Below are positions 1 to 9,007 of a stretch of DNA of 64,000 nt, in pieces. The notes under the pieces were generated by a model. It was not told where the DNA came from. It saw only the letters and a program-made list of their open reading frames with translations, and ran no database searches. Numbering within the stretch: position 1 is the stretch's first letter; every line of letters begins with the position of its first letter. The translations under genes and the position numbers were made by a program. This DNA is from Flavobacteriaceae bacterium (GTDB taxonomy: Bacteria; Bacteroidota; Bacteroidia; Flavobacteriales; Flavobacteriaceae): the NCBI GenBank assembly GCA_947446865.1, contig CANFHX010000007.1, positions 1-64,000 on the forward strand, given 5' to 3'.

Positions 1-128
1 AATTTATGTCTTCCTTTAGCTCTACGACGCGCAAGGACTTTTCTTCCATTTGCAGAAGCCATTCTGTCCATAAATCCGTGTTTATTTCTTCTTTTTCTTT
101 TCGATGGTTGAAACGTTCTTTTGCTCAT
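1..128 (-). CDS. rpmH: 50S ribosomal protein L34 (3' end cut by window edge)
   Basis: Structural protein of the large ribosomal subunit. Reading the minus strand from the ATG at 128 gives [20 protein letters not shown] and then [22 protein letters not shown], the highly basic and nearly invariant L34 sequence. About 42 residues are visible; the family is about 45-53 residues, so only the last few are lost beyond position 1. A Bacteroidota-type promoter lies 60 bases upstream and the next gene diverges. The identification is very safe; only the C-terminus is unseen. Confidence 0.95.
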   Translation of the reverse strand, partial: MSKRTFQPSKRKRRNKHGFMDRMASANGRKVLARRRAKGRHK

Positions 129-187
129 TGCTTTTTATCTTTAAATCGTGTATTAATCTATTTGGTAGGCCCTTTTAAAACCGAGTG

Positions 188-217
188 CAAATATACAAAG
201 GTTTTTATTACTTGCAA
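188..217 (-). promoter_or_regulatory. Promoter of rpmH
   Basis: On the minus strand a TTG (217-215) is followed after 19 bases by TATATTTG (195-188). This matches the Bacteroidota vegetative promoter pattern TTG-N17-23-TAnnTTTG. It faces rpmH and would start transcription near 182, leaving a leader of about 50 bases. The element is seen directly; its use is inferred. Confidence 0.65.
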
Positions 218-279
218 GTAGTTTTTTAAAAATATTTTAAAAACCTTTTATTACCTTTGTAACCTAAATTAATTTAATT

Positions 280-795
280 ATGTTTCATAAAAATATCAAA
301 CTTGTACTTGCGGCGCTAATTGTAGCAACGGCAGTATGGCAGTTCACAGAAAGTAACATTGGAAATGGGATTTTTCTTATCTTTTTATCTTTAGTTCCTG
401 TTTTTCTTTATTACAAAAATGAATTTATTTTGTTGGCTTTTCTTCAATTGCGTAAGCAAAATTTCGAAGGAGCTAAAAAATGGCTAACTAAAATCAAGAA
501 TCCAGAAACTGCTTTGGTGCAAAAACAACAAGGATATTATAACTATCTTCAAGGTTTAATGCTTTCGCAAACGAATTTGATTCAGGCCGAAAAATATTTT
601 AAAAAAGCTATCGAATTGGGATTGAATATGGATATGGATTTAGCTGTTGCCAAACTAAACCTTGCTGGAGTTGCACTTTCTAGAAGAAGAAAACTGGAAG
701 CAACCAACTTAATAAGTGAAGTGAAAAAATTGGACAAACAAGGTATGCTGAAAGATCAAATCAAATTGATGAAAGATCAGATGAAGAAAATCTAA
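280..795 (+). CDS. Membrane-anchored TPR protein of unknown function
   Basis: A 171-residue protein with two hydrophobic segments near the N-terminus (about residues 8-25 and 30-48). A soluble helical region follows with TPR-like helices: residues around 80-115 contain the pattern of a sequence ending in AEKYFKKAIELG. The C-terminus is lysine-rich. It resembles small conserved flavobacterial proteins that hold a TPR domain at the membrane, but no specific function can be assigned. A sequence TACCTTTG at 252-259 could be its -7 box, though no TTG is well placed upstream. The gene is single and is followed by a strong hairpin terminator. Confidence 0.75.
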   Translation: MFHKNIKLVLAALIVATAVWQFTESNIGNGIFLIFLSLVPVFLYYKNEFILLAFLQLRKQNFEGAKKWLTKIKNPETALVQKQQGYYNYLQGLMLSQTNLIQAEKYFKKAIELGLNMDMDLAVAKLNLAGVALSRRRKLEATNLISEVKKLDKQGMLKDQIKLMKDQMKKI

Positions 796-816
796 TCTTT
801 TTATTGCTATTAAAAA

Positions 817-850
817 CAAAAAACACTTATCTCGCGATAAGTGTTTTTTT
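817..850. terminator. Bidirectional rho-independent terminator
   Basis: The stem AAAACACTTATC / GATAAGTGTTTT (819-831 and 836-847, loop TCGC) is flanked by A-rich sequence on the left and a T-run on the right. It can therefore serve the + gene ending at 795 and the minus-strand asnB ending at 884. The pairing is seen directly. Confidence 0.85.
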
Positions 851-883
851 TACAAACAAACTAAACTTAATATAATCTCACGA

Positions 884-2500
884 TTATGCTGTAATAGTGG
901 TTTTAGCAATTTCGGTATCCGCTTGAACGTGTGCCGCATTTGCTCTTCCACTAGGGTCTTGATTTTCTTGCCATTTAGGTATCCATTTTCTAACCGTTTG
1001 TGCCGCGCTAAGTTGTGGATAGTATTTATGAAAAATAGTTCTATAAAAATACGCTTCCTTGGTAGTTGGGGTATTGTAAGCAAAAAGATTTGAGGCATGT
1101 TCTAGCTCGACATCCGTTACCTTAGAAGCGCAGTATTCTATTAATTGATCTATCCAGTTGTACCCTACTCCATCCGAAAATTGCTCTTTTTGACGCCATA
1201 AAACTTCGTCTGGCAAATAGGGATTATCTGGAGTATCGAATGCTTTTCTTAATATGTATTTTTCTTTTCCGTCGTAAGTTTTTGGTTGTTTTTCTTCGCC
1301 TTTAATCAGCATTGCAACGTCCAAGAATGCTTTGTCTAAAAACGGAACTCGTGCTTCTAGCCCATGCGCCATAGTCGATTTATCGGCACGAAGTAAATCG
1401 GCAGTAAATAATTTTTGCACTCTTTCTATAGTTTCCTTTTGGAAATCTTCGGTGGAAGGTGCATTTCTAAAGTACAAATACCCACCAAAAATTTCGTCGG
1501 CTCCTTCTCCAGAAAGTACTACTTTAATTCCTAAATCGGTTATGGCTTTCGATAAGAAAAACATTGGAGTACTTGCTCTTATTGAGGTTACATCATAAGT
1601 TTCTAGATGCCAAATTAACTTATCTAAAATCTCAATTCCTTGTTCGATGGTAAAGTGTACCTCATGATGTTCGGTTCCTAAAAATTCAGCAACTTTTCGC
1701 GCTGCTTTTGCATCAGGAGCATCGGCATCCAAGCCTATAGAAAACGAATGCAATTCTTTACCTTGTTCTTTCAATAAACGAGCAGCAATGGAAGATGTTA
1801 ATGACGAATCTAATCCGCCAGAAAGCAATACTCCAATTGGCACATCGCTCATTAATCGTTTGCGGGTTGCTTCGGTTAACGATTCTCTTAATGCATCCAA
1901 ATCTAATTCGTTAGTTGCTTTAGTATAATCTTCATATTCTGGCTTGTAGTATTTAACAAAACCTGTTTCTGGTGTATAATAGTGTCCTGGAGGAAAAGTA
2001 GAAAAAGTTAAACATTGGTCGGCTATGGGTTTCATTTCGGATGCAAAATACATACGGCCTCTATCGTCCATACCATAATACAAAGGTTTTACGCCAAGTG
2101 GATCGCGTCCTGCGATAAAATCATCGCCATCAACGACTACAAAAGCAAAATCGCCATCTAATAAATGTAGAAAATTGTATTCGAATTTTTCATACAAATG
2201 CACAATTACTTCCGAATCGGATTTAGAACGAAAAGTATGGTCTTTTAACAATCCATCACGCAATTCTTGGTGGTTATAGATTTCGCCATTGTGGACCATC
2301 CAAGCCGAATCACAACCTTGAATGGGTTGTTTACCCGAATGTAAATCTATAATAGATAAACGTTCGTGACATAATATATGGCCACCAGGTGTTATATGTA
2401 AATCGCTTTCATCTGGTCCACGATGTGCCATTCTTTTAGATAGTTCTTTAACTAAAAGTTCGTCTTTTCCTTTTCCTATAATTGCTAAAAATCCGCACAT
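884..2500 (-). CDS. asnB: Asparagine synthase B (glutamine-hydrolysing)
   Basis: Makes asparagine from aspartate, glutamine and ATP in the cytoplasm. 538 residues, close to E. coli AsnB (554). The N-terminal Ntn glutaminase domain starts with the catalytic Cys2 (MCGFLAI), followed by RLSI at about 47 and the NGEIYN glutamine-binding loop at 71-76. The C-terminal synthetase domain carries the PP-loop SGGLDSS at 227-233 and a later SGEGADEIFGGY motif. All key residues are present, so it should be active. The ATG at 2500 is fixed because Cys2 must follow the initiator. Monocistronic: it converges on the terminator at 817-850 and is separated from its upstream neighbour by 166 bases. Confidence 0.97.
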   Translation of the reverse strand: MCGFLAIIGKGKDELLVKELSKRMAHRGPDESDLHITPGGHILCHERLSIIDLHSGKQPIQGCDSAWMVHNGEIYNHQELRDGLLKDHTFRSKSDSEVIVHLYEKFEYNFLHLLDGDFAFVVVDGDDFIAGRDPLGVKPLYYGMDDRGRMYFASEMKPIADQCLTFSTFPPGHYYTPETGFVKYYKPEYEDYTKATNELDLDALRESLTEATRKRLMSDVPIGVLLSGGLDSSLTSSIAARLLKEQGKELHSFSIGLDADAPDAKAARKVAEFLGTEHHEVHFTIEQGIEILDKLIWHLETYDVTSIRASTPMFFLSKAITDLGIKVVLSGEGADEIFGGYLYFRNAPSTEDFQKETIERVQKLFTADLLRADKSTMAHGLEARVPFLDKAFLDVAMLIKGEEKQPKTYDGKEKYILRKAFDTPDNPYLPDEVLWRQKEQFSDGVGYNWIDQLIEYCASKVTDVELEHASNLFAYNTPTTKEAYFYRTIFHKYYPQLSAAQTVRKWIPKWQENQDPSGRANAAHVQADTEIAKTTITA

Positions 2501-2666
2501 AATCTTTTCGTTTTAATAATATTTATTTGATAAAGCAAAATTGGGCATTTACTTTTATTATTAAAACCAAAAACCAAATATTAATTACATTTTGTAACTA
2601 ATATTGGATTTTTAAAGTAAATTTTAAAGTAAAAATTTAAAAAAATCTAATTAAAATTTAAAACTG

Positions 2667-3221
2667 TTATTTCTTCTCGAAATAAAGTACATTTTTATAA
2701 CTCTCACCAAAAGGAGAATTTCCTGTGTCTCCTTTAGCAAGAGGATAAGTTTTGCTCAATTGCAACTTCCCTCCTTCTATTTTAAAATCTTCTGATTTTT
2801 GTAAATATAAAAAATAACGATTTTCGCATTCCATAAAAGTTGGATCAACAGATGCCATTCTAGAAGTAATCAATGGGTCAAATTGGATTTTTCCAGTTTT
2901 GGATTTTTCGTCAAATGACAAAATAGTATACCATCCAACAAAGCCGTTTACCGAAGACTGCCCCGACAATTTTTGTTGATCTCCAGAGTTTCCTTTTTCG
3001 GAGGTGAAGGACAAGTTCATTTCTTTAACCTTTCCTTCATTAGCAAAACCGCAAGGCGCATCCATAGCATCGCCCATTAAGACGTTTTTTAGTACCCAAG
3101 TACCTTCCAACGGATTACTCTTTAATTCTGGTTTTGAAGTTTGATTTTCTGCAGAAACTTGTTTAGGTGCCGAACACCCAATTGTAGATAAGATTACCAA
3201 ATAAATAAAATTCTTTTTCAT
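2667..3221 (-). CDS. Putative lipoprotein, META/HslJ-like
   Basis: 184 residues starting with a short hydrophobic signal that ends STIGC (Cys16), a lipobox acceptable for Bacteroidota although Thr at -3 is unusual. After a Ser/Asn-rich linker (about 17-38) comes LEGTWVLKNVLMG, the opening typical of META/HslJ-like or lipocalin-like beta domains, and then mostly beta-type sequence. Two cysteines in the mature part (in DAPCGF and FMECEN) could form a disulfide. Probably anchored in the outer membrane. The exact role is unknown. It stands alone, with 165 and 207 bases of intergenic DNA on either side. Confidence 0.7.
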   Translation of the reverse strand: MKKNFIYLVILSTIGCSAPKQVSAENQTSKPELKSNPLEGTWVLKNVLMGDAMDAPCGFANEGKVKEMNLSFTSEKGNSGDQQKLSGQSSVNGFVGWYTILSFDEKSKTGKIQFDPLITSRMASVDPTFMECENRYFLYLQKSEDFKIEGGKLQLSKTYPLAKGDTGNSPFGESYKNVLYFEKK

Positions 3222-3428
3222 ATATAACTATTTTAAATTGTTTTAGACCAATAAAAGCTTACTCTCATTGTATTTTGTTTGCACAAAAATCCAATGAAAA
3301 ACAGGAAATGGTATTAAATTTAAATAGATTATGAAGGGGCTTTACTTCTGCAATCAGCAGCAAAAATAAAATTTTAAAATGAATAATTGTATCAAAAAAT
3401 GAATATTACGAAAAATAGTACAATTTTA

Positions 3429-3872
3429 TTACTGAATTGATTCAATGACATACTTTGTTGTGTTGATTTCAAAAGTAAACCCAACGGCATTTCCCATCAA
3501 TTTATTTCCTAAAGGAGATTGGGGTGAAACTGCTATTATGGTAGCGTCTTCGATAGTTATTTTGGGTAAAGCAGCACTTACAAAAAGCAGCATACCATTG
3601 GATTGCACCAAACTTCCTAAAGCAATTTTGGTATGCTTGCCGGCGGCGTCAATTTTATCTAAAATGGCTTTTTGAGCCAAAATTTCTTGCAGTTTATAAT
3701 TGAGTTTTTCTTGCTCAAGATGCATCATCGATAAAGCAGTTTCGTGTTTATCTCCAGCCGAACCTTTGGCATCGTTTTGCGCATCTTCGGTTAAACCTGC
3801 AATCATATCGCGAAAAATATCGATTCTATCTTGGAGGATTTGGTGGTAACGTTGTAAAACTTGTTGTTTCAT
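3429..3872 (-). CDS. GreA/GreB C-terminal-domain-like protein
   Basis: 147 residues from the ATG at 3872 (MKQQVLQRYHQIL). The N-terminal half is helical and contains KGSAGDKHETALSMMHLEQE, resembling a transcript-cleavage-factor coiled coil. The C-terminal half is beta-rich with the phrase ISVAVSPQSPLG-like (here IIAVSPQSPLGNKLMG, about residues 112-127), characteristic of the Gre factor C-terminal domain that docks on RNA polymerase. Flavobacterial relatives are often labelled 3-oxoacyl-ACP synthase, which the sequence does not support. The reading frame extends upstream to 3926, but those 18 codons fall inside an inverted repeat, so the later start is preferred. Whether it cleaves backtracked RNA is unknown. 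Confidence 0.75.
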   Translation of the reverse strand: MKQQVLQRYHQILQDRIDIFRDMIAGLTEDAQNDAKGSAGDKHETALSMMHLEQEKLNYKLQEILAQKAILDKIDAAGKHTKIALGSLVQSNGMLLFVSAALPKITIEDATIIAVSPQSPLGNKLMGNAVGFTFEINTTKYVIESIQ

Positions 3873-3880
3873 GTTTATTT

Positions 3881-3970
3881 GCCGCGAAGGCGCAAAGGCG
3901 CAAAGTAATTTATAAAATAAAGGCATAAAGATACTATTAATTTACTTTGTGCCTTCGTGTCTTTGTGGCA
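3881..3970. repeat. Imperfect 30-bp inverted repeat (REP-like)
   Basis: The left arm (3881-3910) contains GCGAAGGCGCAAAGGCGCAA. The right arm (3939-3970) reads in the opposite orientation as roughly the same sequence with A substituted for several G positions (CACAAAGACACGAAGGCACA). About 24 of 30 positions pair, around a loop of about 28 bases. Such 'gcgaaggcgcaaag' phrases are common in flavobacterial intergenic DNA. It sits between the Gre-like gene and the barrel gene and could fold in RNA from either strand. Confidence 0.7.
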
Positions 3971-3974
3971 TTAA

Positions 3975-5738
3975 TTAAAAGTCAAATTTATAATTAGCAC
4001 CCACCAAAACCTGAACTCCTTGAACAGGATAATTCAACCAACGTTGGTAATTTTGGTTGGCTAAGTTGTTTCCTTTTAAGAAAAAAGTCAATCGCTCGTT
4101 GTGTTTGTAACCTACGTGTGCATTCAAATCGAAATAACTATCTAGAGTCACGTCTTTAACTGGTTCGGTCAAGGAAAAGTTGGTAAATTGGTCTTTTCGT
4201 TGTCCTACAAAAAATACATTTGCACTAGCATACCATTTAGAAGTCAATGTTAAATCTAAAGTAGAACCCAATTTAATTCCGGGTAAATTCCAGGCCTCTT
4301 TTTCGTCTTTGGTTGCATAACTATTAAATGTTCCGTTGATTCCGAAAGAAACATTTTTAGAAAAATCGGCTTTCAATTCACCAAAGAAACTTACTGTTTT
4401 AACATTATCATACACTACACCAAACGAATTTCCGTTAGCGTATCCTGATGTATTGGTATTTAAAACGTTGTAAACATTGTTTTTAAACAACGATTTATTA
4501 TCTTCATTTTTAACCGATCCACGAATATTGTATCCAACTGTATTTGCTAATTTTCCTTTCAAACCAACATAAACATCAAACTTTTGATCGGTTGGTGCAA
4601 CCGTTAATGTTGGCGAAACGAAGAAATTTTCTTGTGCAAAATCTTGATAGGTATTTTGTTTTAATTCTCCTTCGGCTCCTGCATAAGCAATCATTAAATC
4701 ACCTACTACTTTGTAGGAACCTGTAATATTTGGATAAACAAATAATTTATTTTTGGCTTCTGAAGTTCCAGATGCAGCAGCCATACTATAGAAAACCCCT
4801 ACTCCAACATTCACCGAAAAATCGTCTTTGTTAATTTGGAAACTTGGTTGGAATCCTACATTGGTAAAGCCATATTTTCTCTCTGTTCCAGTAAAATAAT
4901 CTTTTTGAAAACTACCATTAAGATAATCCAAAGCAAAATTAGTTTTCAATTTTACATCCATCACATCAAACTGAAACGAAGGTTTCACAACAAAACGATT
5001 TTCTGCAGAAGAAAAAGCATCCGAAAAATGATTGAATTTAATAGTTGCATCTTTAAAAACACTTTCGCCAAGAGCTAATCTGCCGCCTAAATAAATATTT
5101 TGATAGGTTTGTTTTGGGTTAATTCCGTTAAGGAATAAATCTTTATCCGATGTGAGTAAATTTTGATATAAAGAAGGATCCAAACCATACCAATTATAGG
5201 TTTGACGTTGGTAACCTAAATCGCCATTCCAAGATAGTTTGTTAGATTTACTGCCGTAAGTAGCATCTATTGAAGTATTAGAAAAATTATCGTCTAATTC
5301 CACATTTTTAATCCCTCCTTGCGAAGAAAGGTGGCGCAACATGGCTCCTACATAATCGCCATTTTCTAAAGTTTGAGTAACAAACAATTCGGCGTTAATA
5401 GTTCCATAATTCCCTGCTGCTAAAGTGGCATAATTACTAAATAATTTTTCTTTTGCACCATTTTCAACACCTGCTGCTTTTCCTTTGGAAGGCGTAAATG
5501 TAGACGCTACTGGAGAGGAAAAAATAGAATACTGAATTGCTTCTTTTTTCGAATTATCTTCATCGTCCAGAGTTGGCGTTTCTTTCACTTTAAAAGCATC
5601 CGAAATAGTTGGCGTGTAGGCTTTAACTACATTCACCACTTCGGTTCCGATGTTTTCGTCTTTCTTTTGGGCAATAGTGATTTGAGTTCCAAAAAGAACT
5701 ACTACTATTGCGATTTTATATTGAAAATTGATTTTCAT
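3975..5738 (-). CDS. Outer-membrane beta-barrel, TonB-receptor-like without plug
   Basis: 587 residues from the ATG at 5738 (MKINFQYKIAIVVVLFGTQITIAQ, a good signal peptide). The mature N-terminus is a short linker with VEVVNVVKAYTP-type sequence rather than a carboxypeptidase-like or full plug domain. The rest alternates in the amphipathic pattern of barrel strands and ends in ANYKFDF with a terminal Phe, the outer-membrane insertion signal. Near residue 575 it has YQRWLNYPVQGVQVLVG, typical of TonB-dependent receptor C-termini. Located directly downstream of the large TPR gene (47-base gap) and probably co-transcribed with it. The upstream ATG at 5759 is less likely because it adds a non-signal extension. 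Confidence 0.8.
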   Translation of the reverse strand: MKINFQYKIAIVVVLFGTQITIAQKKDENIGTEVVNVVKAYTPTISDAFKVKETPTLDDEDNSKKEAIQYSIFSSPVASTFTPSKGKAAGVENGAKEKLFSNYATLAAGNYGTINAELFVTQTLENGDYVGAMLRHLSSQGGIKNVELDDNFSNTSIDATYGSKSNKLSWNGDLGYQRQTYNWYGLDPSLYQNLLTSDKDLFLNGINPKQTYQNIYLGGRLALGESVFKDATIKFNHFSDAFSSAENRFVVKPSFQFDVMDVKLKTNFALDYLNGSFQKDYFTGTERKYGFTNVGFQPSFQINKDDFSVNVGVGVFYSMAAASGTSEAKNKLFVYPNITGSYKVVGDLMIAYAGAEGELKQNTYQDFAQENFFVSPTLTVAPTDQKFDVYVGLKGKLANTVGYNIRGSVKNEDNKSLFKNNVYNVLNTNTSGYANGNSFGVVYDNVKTVSFFGELKADFSKNVSFGINGTFNSYATKDEKEAWNLPGIKLGSTLDLTLTSKWYASANVFFVGQRKDQFTNFSLTEPVKDVTLDSYFDLNAHVGYKHNERLTFFLKGNNLANQNYQRWLNYPVQGVQVLVGANYKFDF

Positions 5739-5759
5739 GTTTATATTATTTTGAAGCAT

Positions 5760-5782
5760 TTCGACTGCGCTCAGTGTGACAA
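5760..5782. repeat. REP-like intergenic phrase
   Basis: The sequence TTCGACTGCGCTCAGTGTGA and its flanks occupy the gap between the TPR gene and the barrel gene. I recognise this phrase as a frequently repeated intergenic motif in flavobacterial genomes; only this copy is seen here. It is more GC-rich than its surroundings. Confidence 0.5.
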
Positions 5783-5786
5783 TTAA

Positions 5787-8700
5787 TTATTTAACTATTG
5801 ATGAATTCGTTTTACTTTCTTCTGATTTAATAGCATCCAATTCGGTTTGGGCTTCTTTTACTACCTCTGGAAAATCGGTGAAATTTTCGATAACACTATC
5901 TAAAATAGAGGTCGCTTGGAAACTGTCTTTTAATCCGTAATAGTTTTTAGCCATCACGATTAAACCTCTAGCTCCAAAGAATTTATAACCTGAATAATCT
6001 TTAGCCAATTTCTGAACTGTTTTATTCGAATCGGCAAATTTCCCGTCTTTATTTTTGAAATAAGCATCATAATATAAAGCCTCAGCAGCCAATTCTCCTT
6101 TGGCAATTTTCAACAAACTTGCATAAGCCAATCTTGCCTTAACTTCGTCATTGGCTTTAATTGCCGAACGTGCTACAATGATTTGTGCATCACTTTTTAC
6201 TTTGTCATCCGTTTTAGGATTCGAAATTACTTTATCAGCATAAACCACCGCATTGGGATAATCTTTTTGATCGTAATAAGCACGCATTAAATTAGCTTGT
6301 GAAAAGGTTACATTTTGAGGAAAATCGGCTTCTGTTTCCAATCGTTTTAAAACCGGAATTGCATTTGTAAAATCATTCTTTTTCAAATGAATCTCACACA
6401 AACGAGCCAAAGCTTGTTCGGTAAATTCACTTTTAGATTGTGCTACAACATAGTCGTAATTTGCAACCGAATTGGATTCCAAACCATCTGCATAATAGGA
6501 TTGTGCCAAATAGAAATTCGCTTTCAAGGCATGAATTCCTTTTGGAAATTTCGCAACATAACCACTCAATGTAGCAATGGCTTGTTTGGTGTTATTTTGC
6601 AAATATTGTTTTTCGGCAGCTTCATAAGTATCATTATCCAAATCGGCATCCGAGACTTCCACAAAATCTAATGTTCTAACCCAAGTGGCATATTCATCTA
6701 CTTTTCCGTTATCTACATAAATCAATCGTGCCGTAGAAACTGCTTCTAAAGCCTCAGGAGTTCTAGGATAATCGGCTGCGACTTTTTTGAATTTAGCAAT
6801 TGCCAGTTCGTCTTTATTGGCATTATAATAAATCAATCCTTCTCGCAAAACAGATTTTGAAGCATAGGAACCATTTTTAAATTCGCTTAATAATTGGTCG
6901 TACGTTTTGATAGCTAAATCGATTTTATTTTCGGTAACGTAAGTATTCCCTAACTCAAACAAAGCATCATCACGGTATTGCGACGTTTTAAATGTTTGTA
7001 AAAATTTATTAAAATCTTCAATTTTCTTATCGTTTTTACTAACAAATCCGTAACTGATTGCTTTTTGAAATGCAGCATAATCCGCATCCACACTTTTCAA
7101 TTCGATAGCTTTATTGTAAGCATCCATTGCTGGCCAATATTTGGAAGTTACAAATCGGCTATCACCTAATCTTAAATATGCATCGTTTAAACGGATTTTA
7201 TCGTCTTTAGCCCCATTAATAAAACTCTGGTAATAATTTCCTGCCTGATCGTACTCTTTTTGTTTGAAATAACTATAGGCAATATTATAATTTAGATTTT
7301 TAAATTCGGGTGTGTTTTTAGCTTCCGTCATTCCTTCAAATTGCTTAAAGCTTAACAAAGCATCTTTAAAATTATCTAAAGTATATTCGGTTTCTGCTTT
7401 CCAAAAGGTTGCACGAGCCGAGAATTTTGCGTCCTTTGGAACTCCAATAGAAGTAACAAACATCTTTTGGGCTTCTTGGTAATTCCCATCGGTAAACAAT
7501 TCTAAACCGCGATAAAATGTTACTTTTTGGTACGCCAAACGGTTTTCTGGATTTTTATTTTTTTCCAATAAAGTCAGAGCTTCTTTATAATTTTTAGAGG
7601 TGATATAGGAATTAATCAACAAACTTTCAATTTCATTTTTGCTTGGAGAATTTGGATATTTATTCAAAAACGAACTTAAAACATCGGGCACCGATTGGTA
7701 GGAATTTCCTATTTCGTAACTAATTTTCGCATAATTCAAATGCGCATCTTCTTGAATTTTCTTATCAAAACCCATTTCCGAAGCCGTTTTAAAAGCATTT
7801 AAAGCCTGTTGCTTTTTATCCGTATTCATATAGCTCTGACCCAAATGATAGTAAGCATTTTGCGCTACAAAGTCTTTCCCGTCAATGATTTTATTGAATT
7901 GCGAAATGGCATTTTCAAAATCTTTTTGTTGGTAATAGGTATATCCTAATTGGTAAAAATCAGTGTTACTCCATTTTCCTTTTTTGCCATTGTATTGTTT
8001 CAAATACGGAAGCGCGTCATCGTATTTTTTTAAATTAAAATAACTTTCTCCGATGATTTTGTTCAATTCCGATTTTTCTATTGCATTAAATTTTGCCATA
8101 GCAGCCTTACCCAAATCGATTGCTTTTTGGAAATTTCCTAATTTAAAATTCATATCCGCTTGAAAGTAAGACAGCTTTTCTTTGTATTTTTCTTCGCCTG
8201 AAACTTGGTCAAAATATTTGGTTGCTTCTTTGTAATCGTCTCCTTCATAAGCCATAAATCCTAAATAATACTTGGCTTGTGAGCCGTATTCTTTGGAATT
8301 TGCTACTTTATTCAAATAAGTGGTTGCTTCCTTTTTGTTTTTTGCAGAAAAATAAGCATAGCCTTTTTGGAAGTTGTATTTTTCTATCTCGTCATAAGTC
8401 AAAGCACTTTCGTCAATTTTATCAAAATATTTTAAGGCCTGAGGAAAATTTCCGTTTTCAAAATAATAAGTCGCAACACCTACATAAGCTTGATTTTGTT
8501 TGGTACTTGTAGGATAGTTCGCAACAAAATCCTCCATCATTTTATCCGCTCCCGATTGGTTTAATCGTATGGCACAATTAGCAATATAATAAGAACAGTC
8601 CGAAAGAACATCTTGATCTTTAGAGTTTTGTTGGACTTTATCAAATAAAATTTGAGCTGCTAGATATTGCTTGTCTTGATATAACGAAACTGCTTTGTCC

Positions 8701-8801
8701 ATTTCAGATAACTGATTAGTATAAATGGCAGATTGTTGCGCCGTTATAGTCGCTCCTGAAACCAATAAATTTAAAAGTAAAAAAGCTGCTGTTTTTCGCA
8801 T
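5787..8801 (-). CDS. Large periplasmic tetratricopeptide-repeat protein
   Basis: 1004 residues with a signal peptide (MRKTAAFLLLNLLVSGATITAQ). After it come about two dozen TPR-type helix pairs along the whole length, for example the phrases YFENGNFPQALKYFDKI, YQLGYTYYQQKDFENAISQFNKII and LFELGNTYVTENKIDLAIKTYDQLL. No enzymatic domain is visible. The Bacteroidota pairing of a TPR solenoid of about 1000 residues with a plug-less barrel suggests an envelope assembly or scaffolding complex, with this protein on the periplasmic side; that is inference. A TAnnTTTG-type -7 box (TACTTTTG on the minus strand, 8831-8824) lies 23 bases upstream of the ATG. Confidence 0.8.
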   Translation of the reverse strand: MRKTAAFLLLNLLVSGATITAQQSAIYTNQLSEMDKAVSLYQDKQYLAAQILFDKVQQNSKDQDVLSDCSYYIANCAIRLNQSGADKMMEDFVANYPTSTKQNQAYVGVATYYFENGNFPQALKYFDKIDESALTYDEIEKYNFQKGYAYFSAKNKKEATTYLNKVANSKEYGSQAKYYLGFMAYEGDDYKEATKYFDQVSGEEKYKEKLSYFQADMNFKLGNFQKAIDLGKAAMAKFNAIEKSELNKIIGESYFNLKKYDDALPYLKQYNGKKGKWSNTDFYQLGYTYYQQKDFENAISQFNKIIDGKDFVAQNAYYHLGQSYMNTDKKQQALNAFKTASEMGFDKKIQEDAHLNYAKISYEIGNSYQSVPDVLSSFLNKYPNSPSKNEIESLLINSYITSKNYKEALTLLEKNKNPENRLAYQKVTFYRGLELFTDGNYQEAQKMFVTSIGVPKDAKFSARATFWKAETEYTLDNFKDALLSFKQFEGMTEAKNTPEFKNLNYNIAYSYFKQKEYDQAGNYYQSFINGAKDDKIRLNDAYLRLGDSRFVTSKYWPAMDAYNKAIELKSVDADYAAFQKAISYGFVSKNDKKIEDFNKFLQTFKTSQYRDDALFELGNTYVTENKIDLAIKTYDQLLSEFKNGSYASKSVLREGLIYYNANKDELAIAKFKKVAADYPRTPEALEAVSTARLIYVDNGKVDEYATWVRTLDFVEVSDADLDNDTYEAAEKQYLQNNTKQAIATLSGYVAKFPKGIHALKANFYLAQSYYADGLESNSVANYDYVVAQSKSEFTEQALARLCEIHLKKNDFTNAIPVLKRLETEADFPQNVTFSQANLMRAYYDQKDYPNAVVYADKVISNPKTDDKVKSDAQIIVARSAIKANDEVKARLAYASLLKIAKGELAAEALYYDAYFKNKDGKFADSNKTVQKLAKDYSGYKFFGARGLIVMAKNYYGLKDSFQATSILDSVIENFTDFPEVVKEAQTELDAIKSEESKTNSSIVK

Positions 8802-8903
8802 GGCATGGAATTTAAAAGTAAATCAAAAGTAAGATTATACAAGGTATAACGAGAAAAATTGGGTTTTTATTATAAACATTTTTTTTAACAATTGAAAAAG
8901 CAG

Positions 8904-8931
8904 GAAGTTAGAAGATAGTAGATGGAAGATT
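8904..8931. repeat. Heptamer tandem array 1
   Basis: Four consecutive 7-base units are visible: GAAGTTA, GAAGATA, GTAGATG, GAAGATT. The array lies between the divergent TPR and ftsE genes, just upstream of the ftsE promoter. It is one of several 7-bp-period arrays in the window. Confidence 0.65.
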
Positions 8932-8956
8932 TTACAAACTATTCTTGAAATTTATT

Positions 8957-8986
8957 TTGAAAACCTACGTTATCTTATTACTTTTA
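8957..8986 (+). promoter_or_regulatory. Promoter of ftsE
   Basis: TTG at 8957-8959, a 19-base spacer, then TACTTTTA at 8979-8986 (one mismatch to TAnnTTTG). The predicted transcript begins near 8992, so it cannot include the upstream in-frame start at 8945. This supports the ATG at 9008. Confidence 0.55.
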
Positions 8987-9007
8987 CCCAATAAACAAAT
9001 TTTTTCT

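Noticed and set aside
6..221. 71-codon plus-strand frame at the left edge
   Set aside because: It lies opposite the certain rpmH gene and encodes no recognisable protein.
1332..1598. Plus-strand frame inside asnB
   Set aside because: Shadow of a conserved enzyme gene; no start context or homology. Many similar antisense frames were rejected for the same reason.
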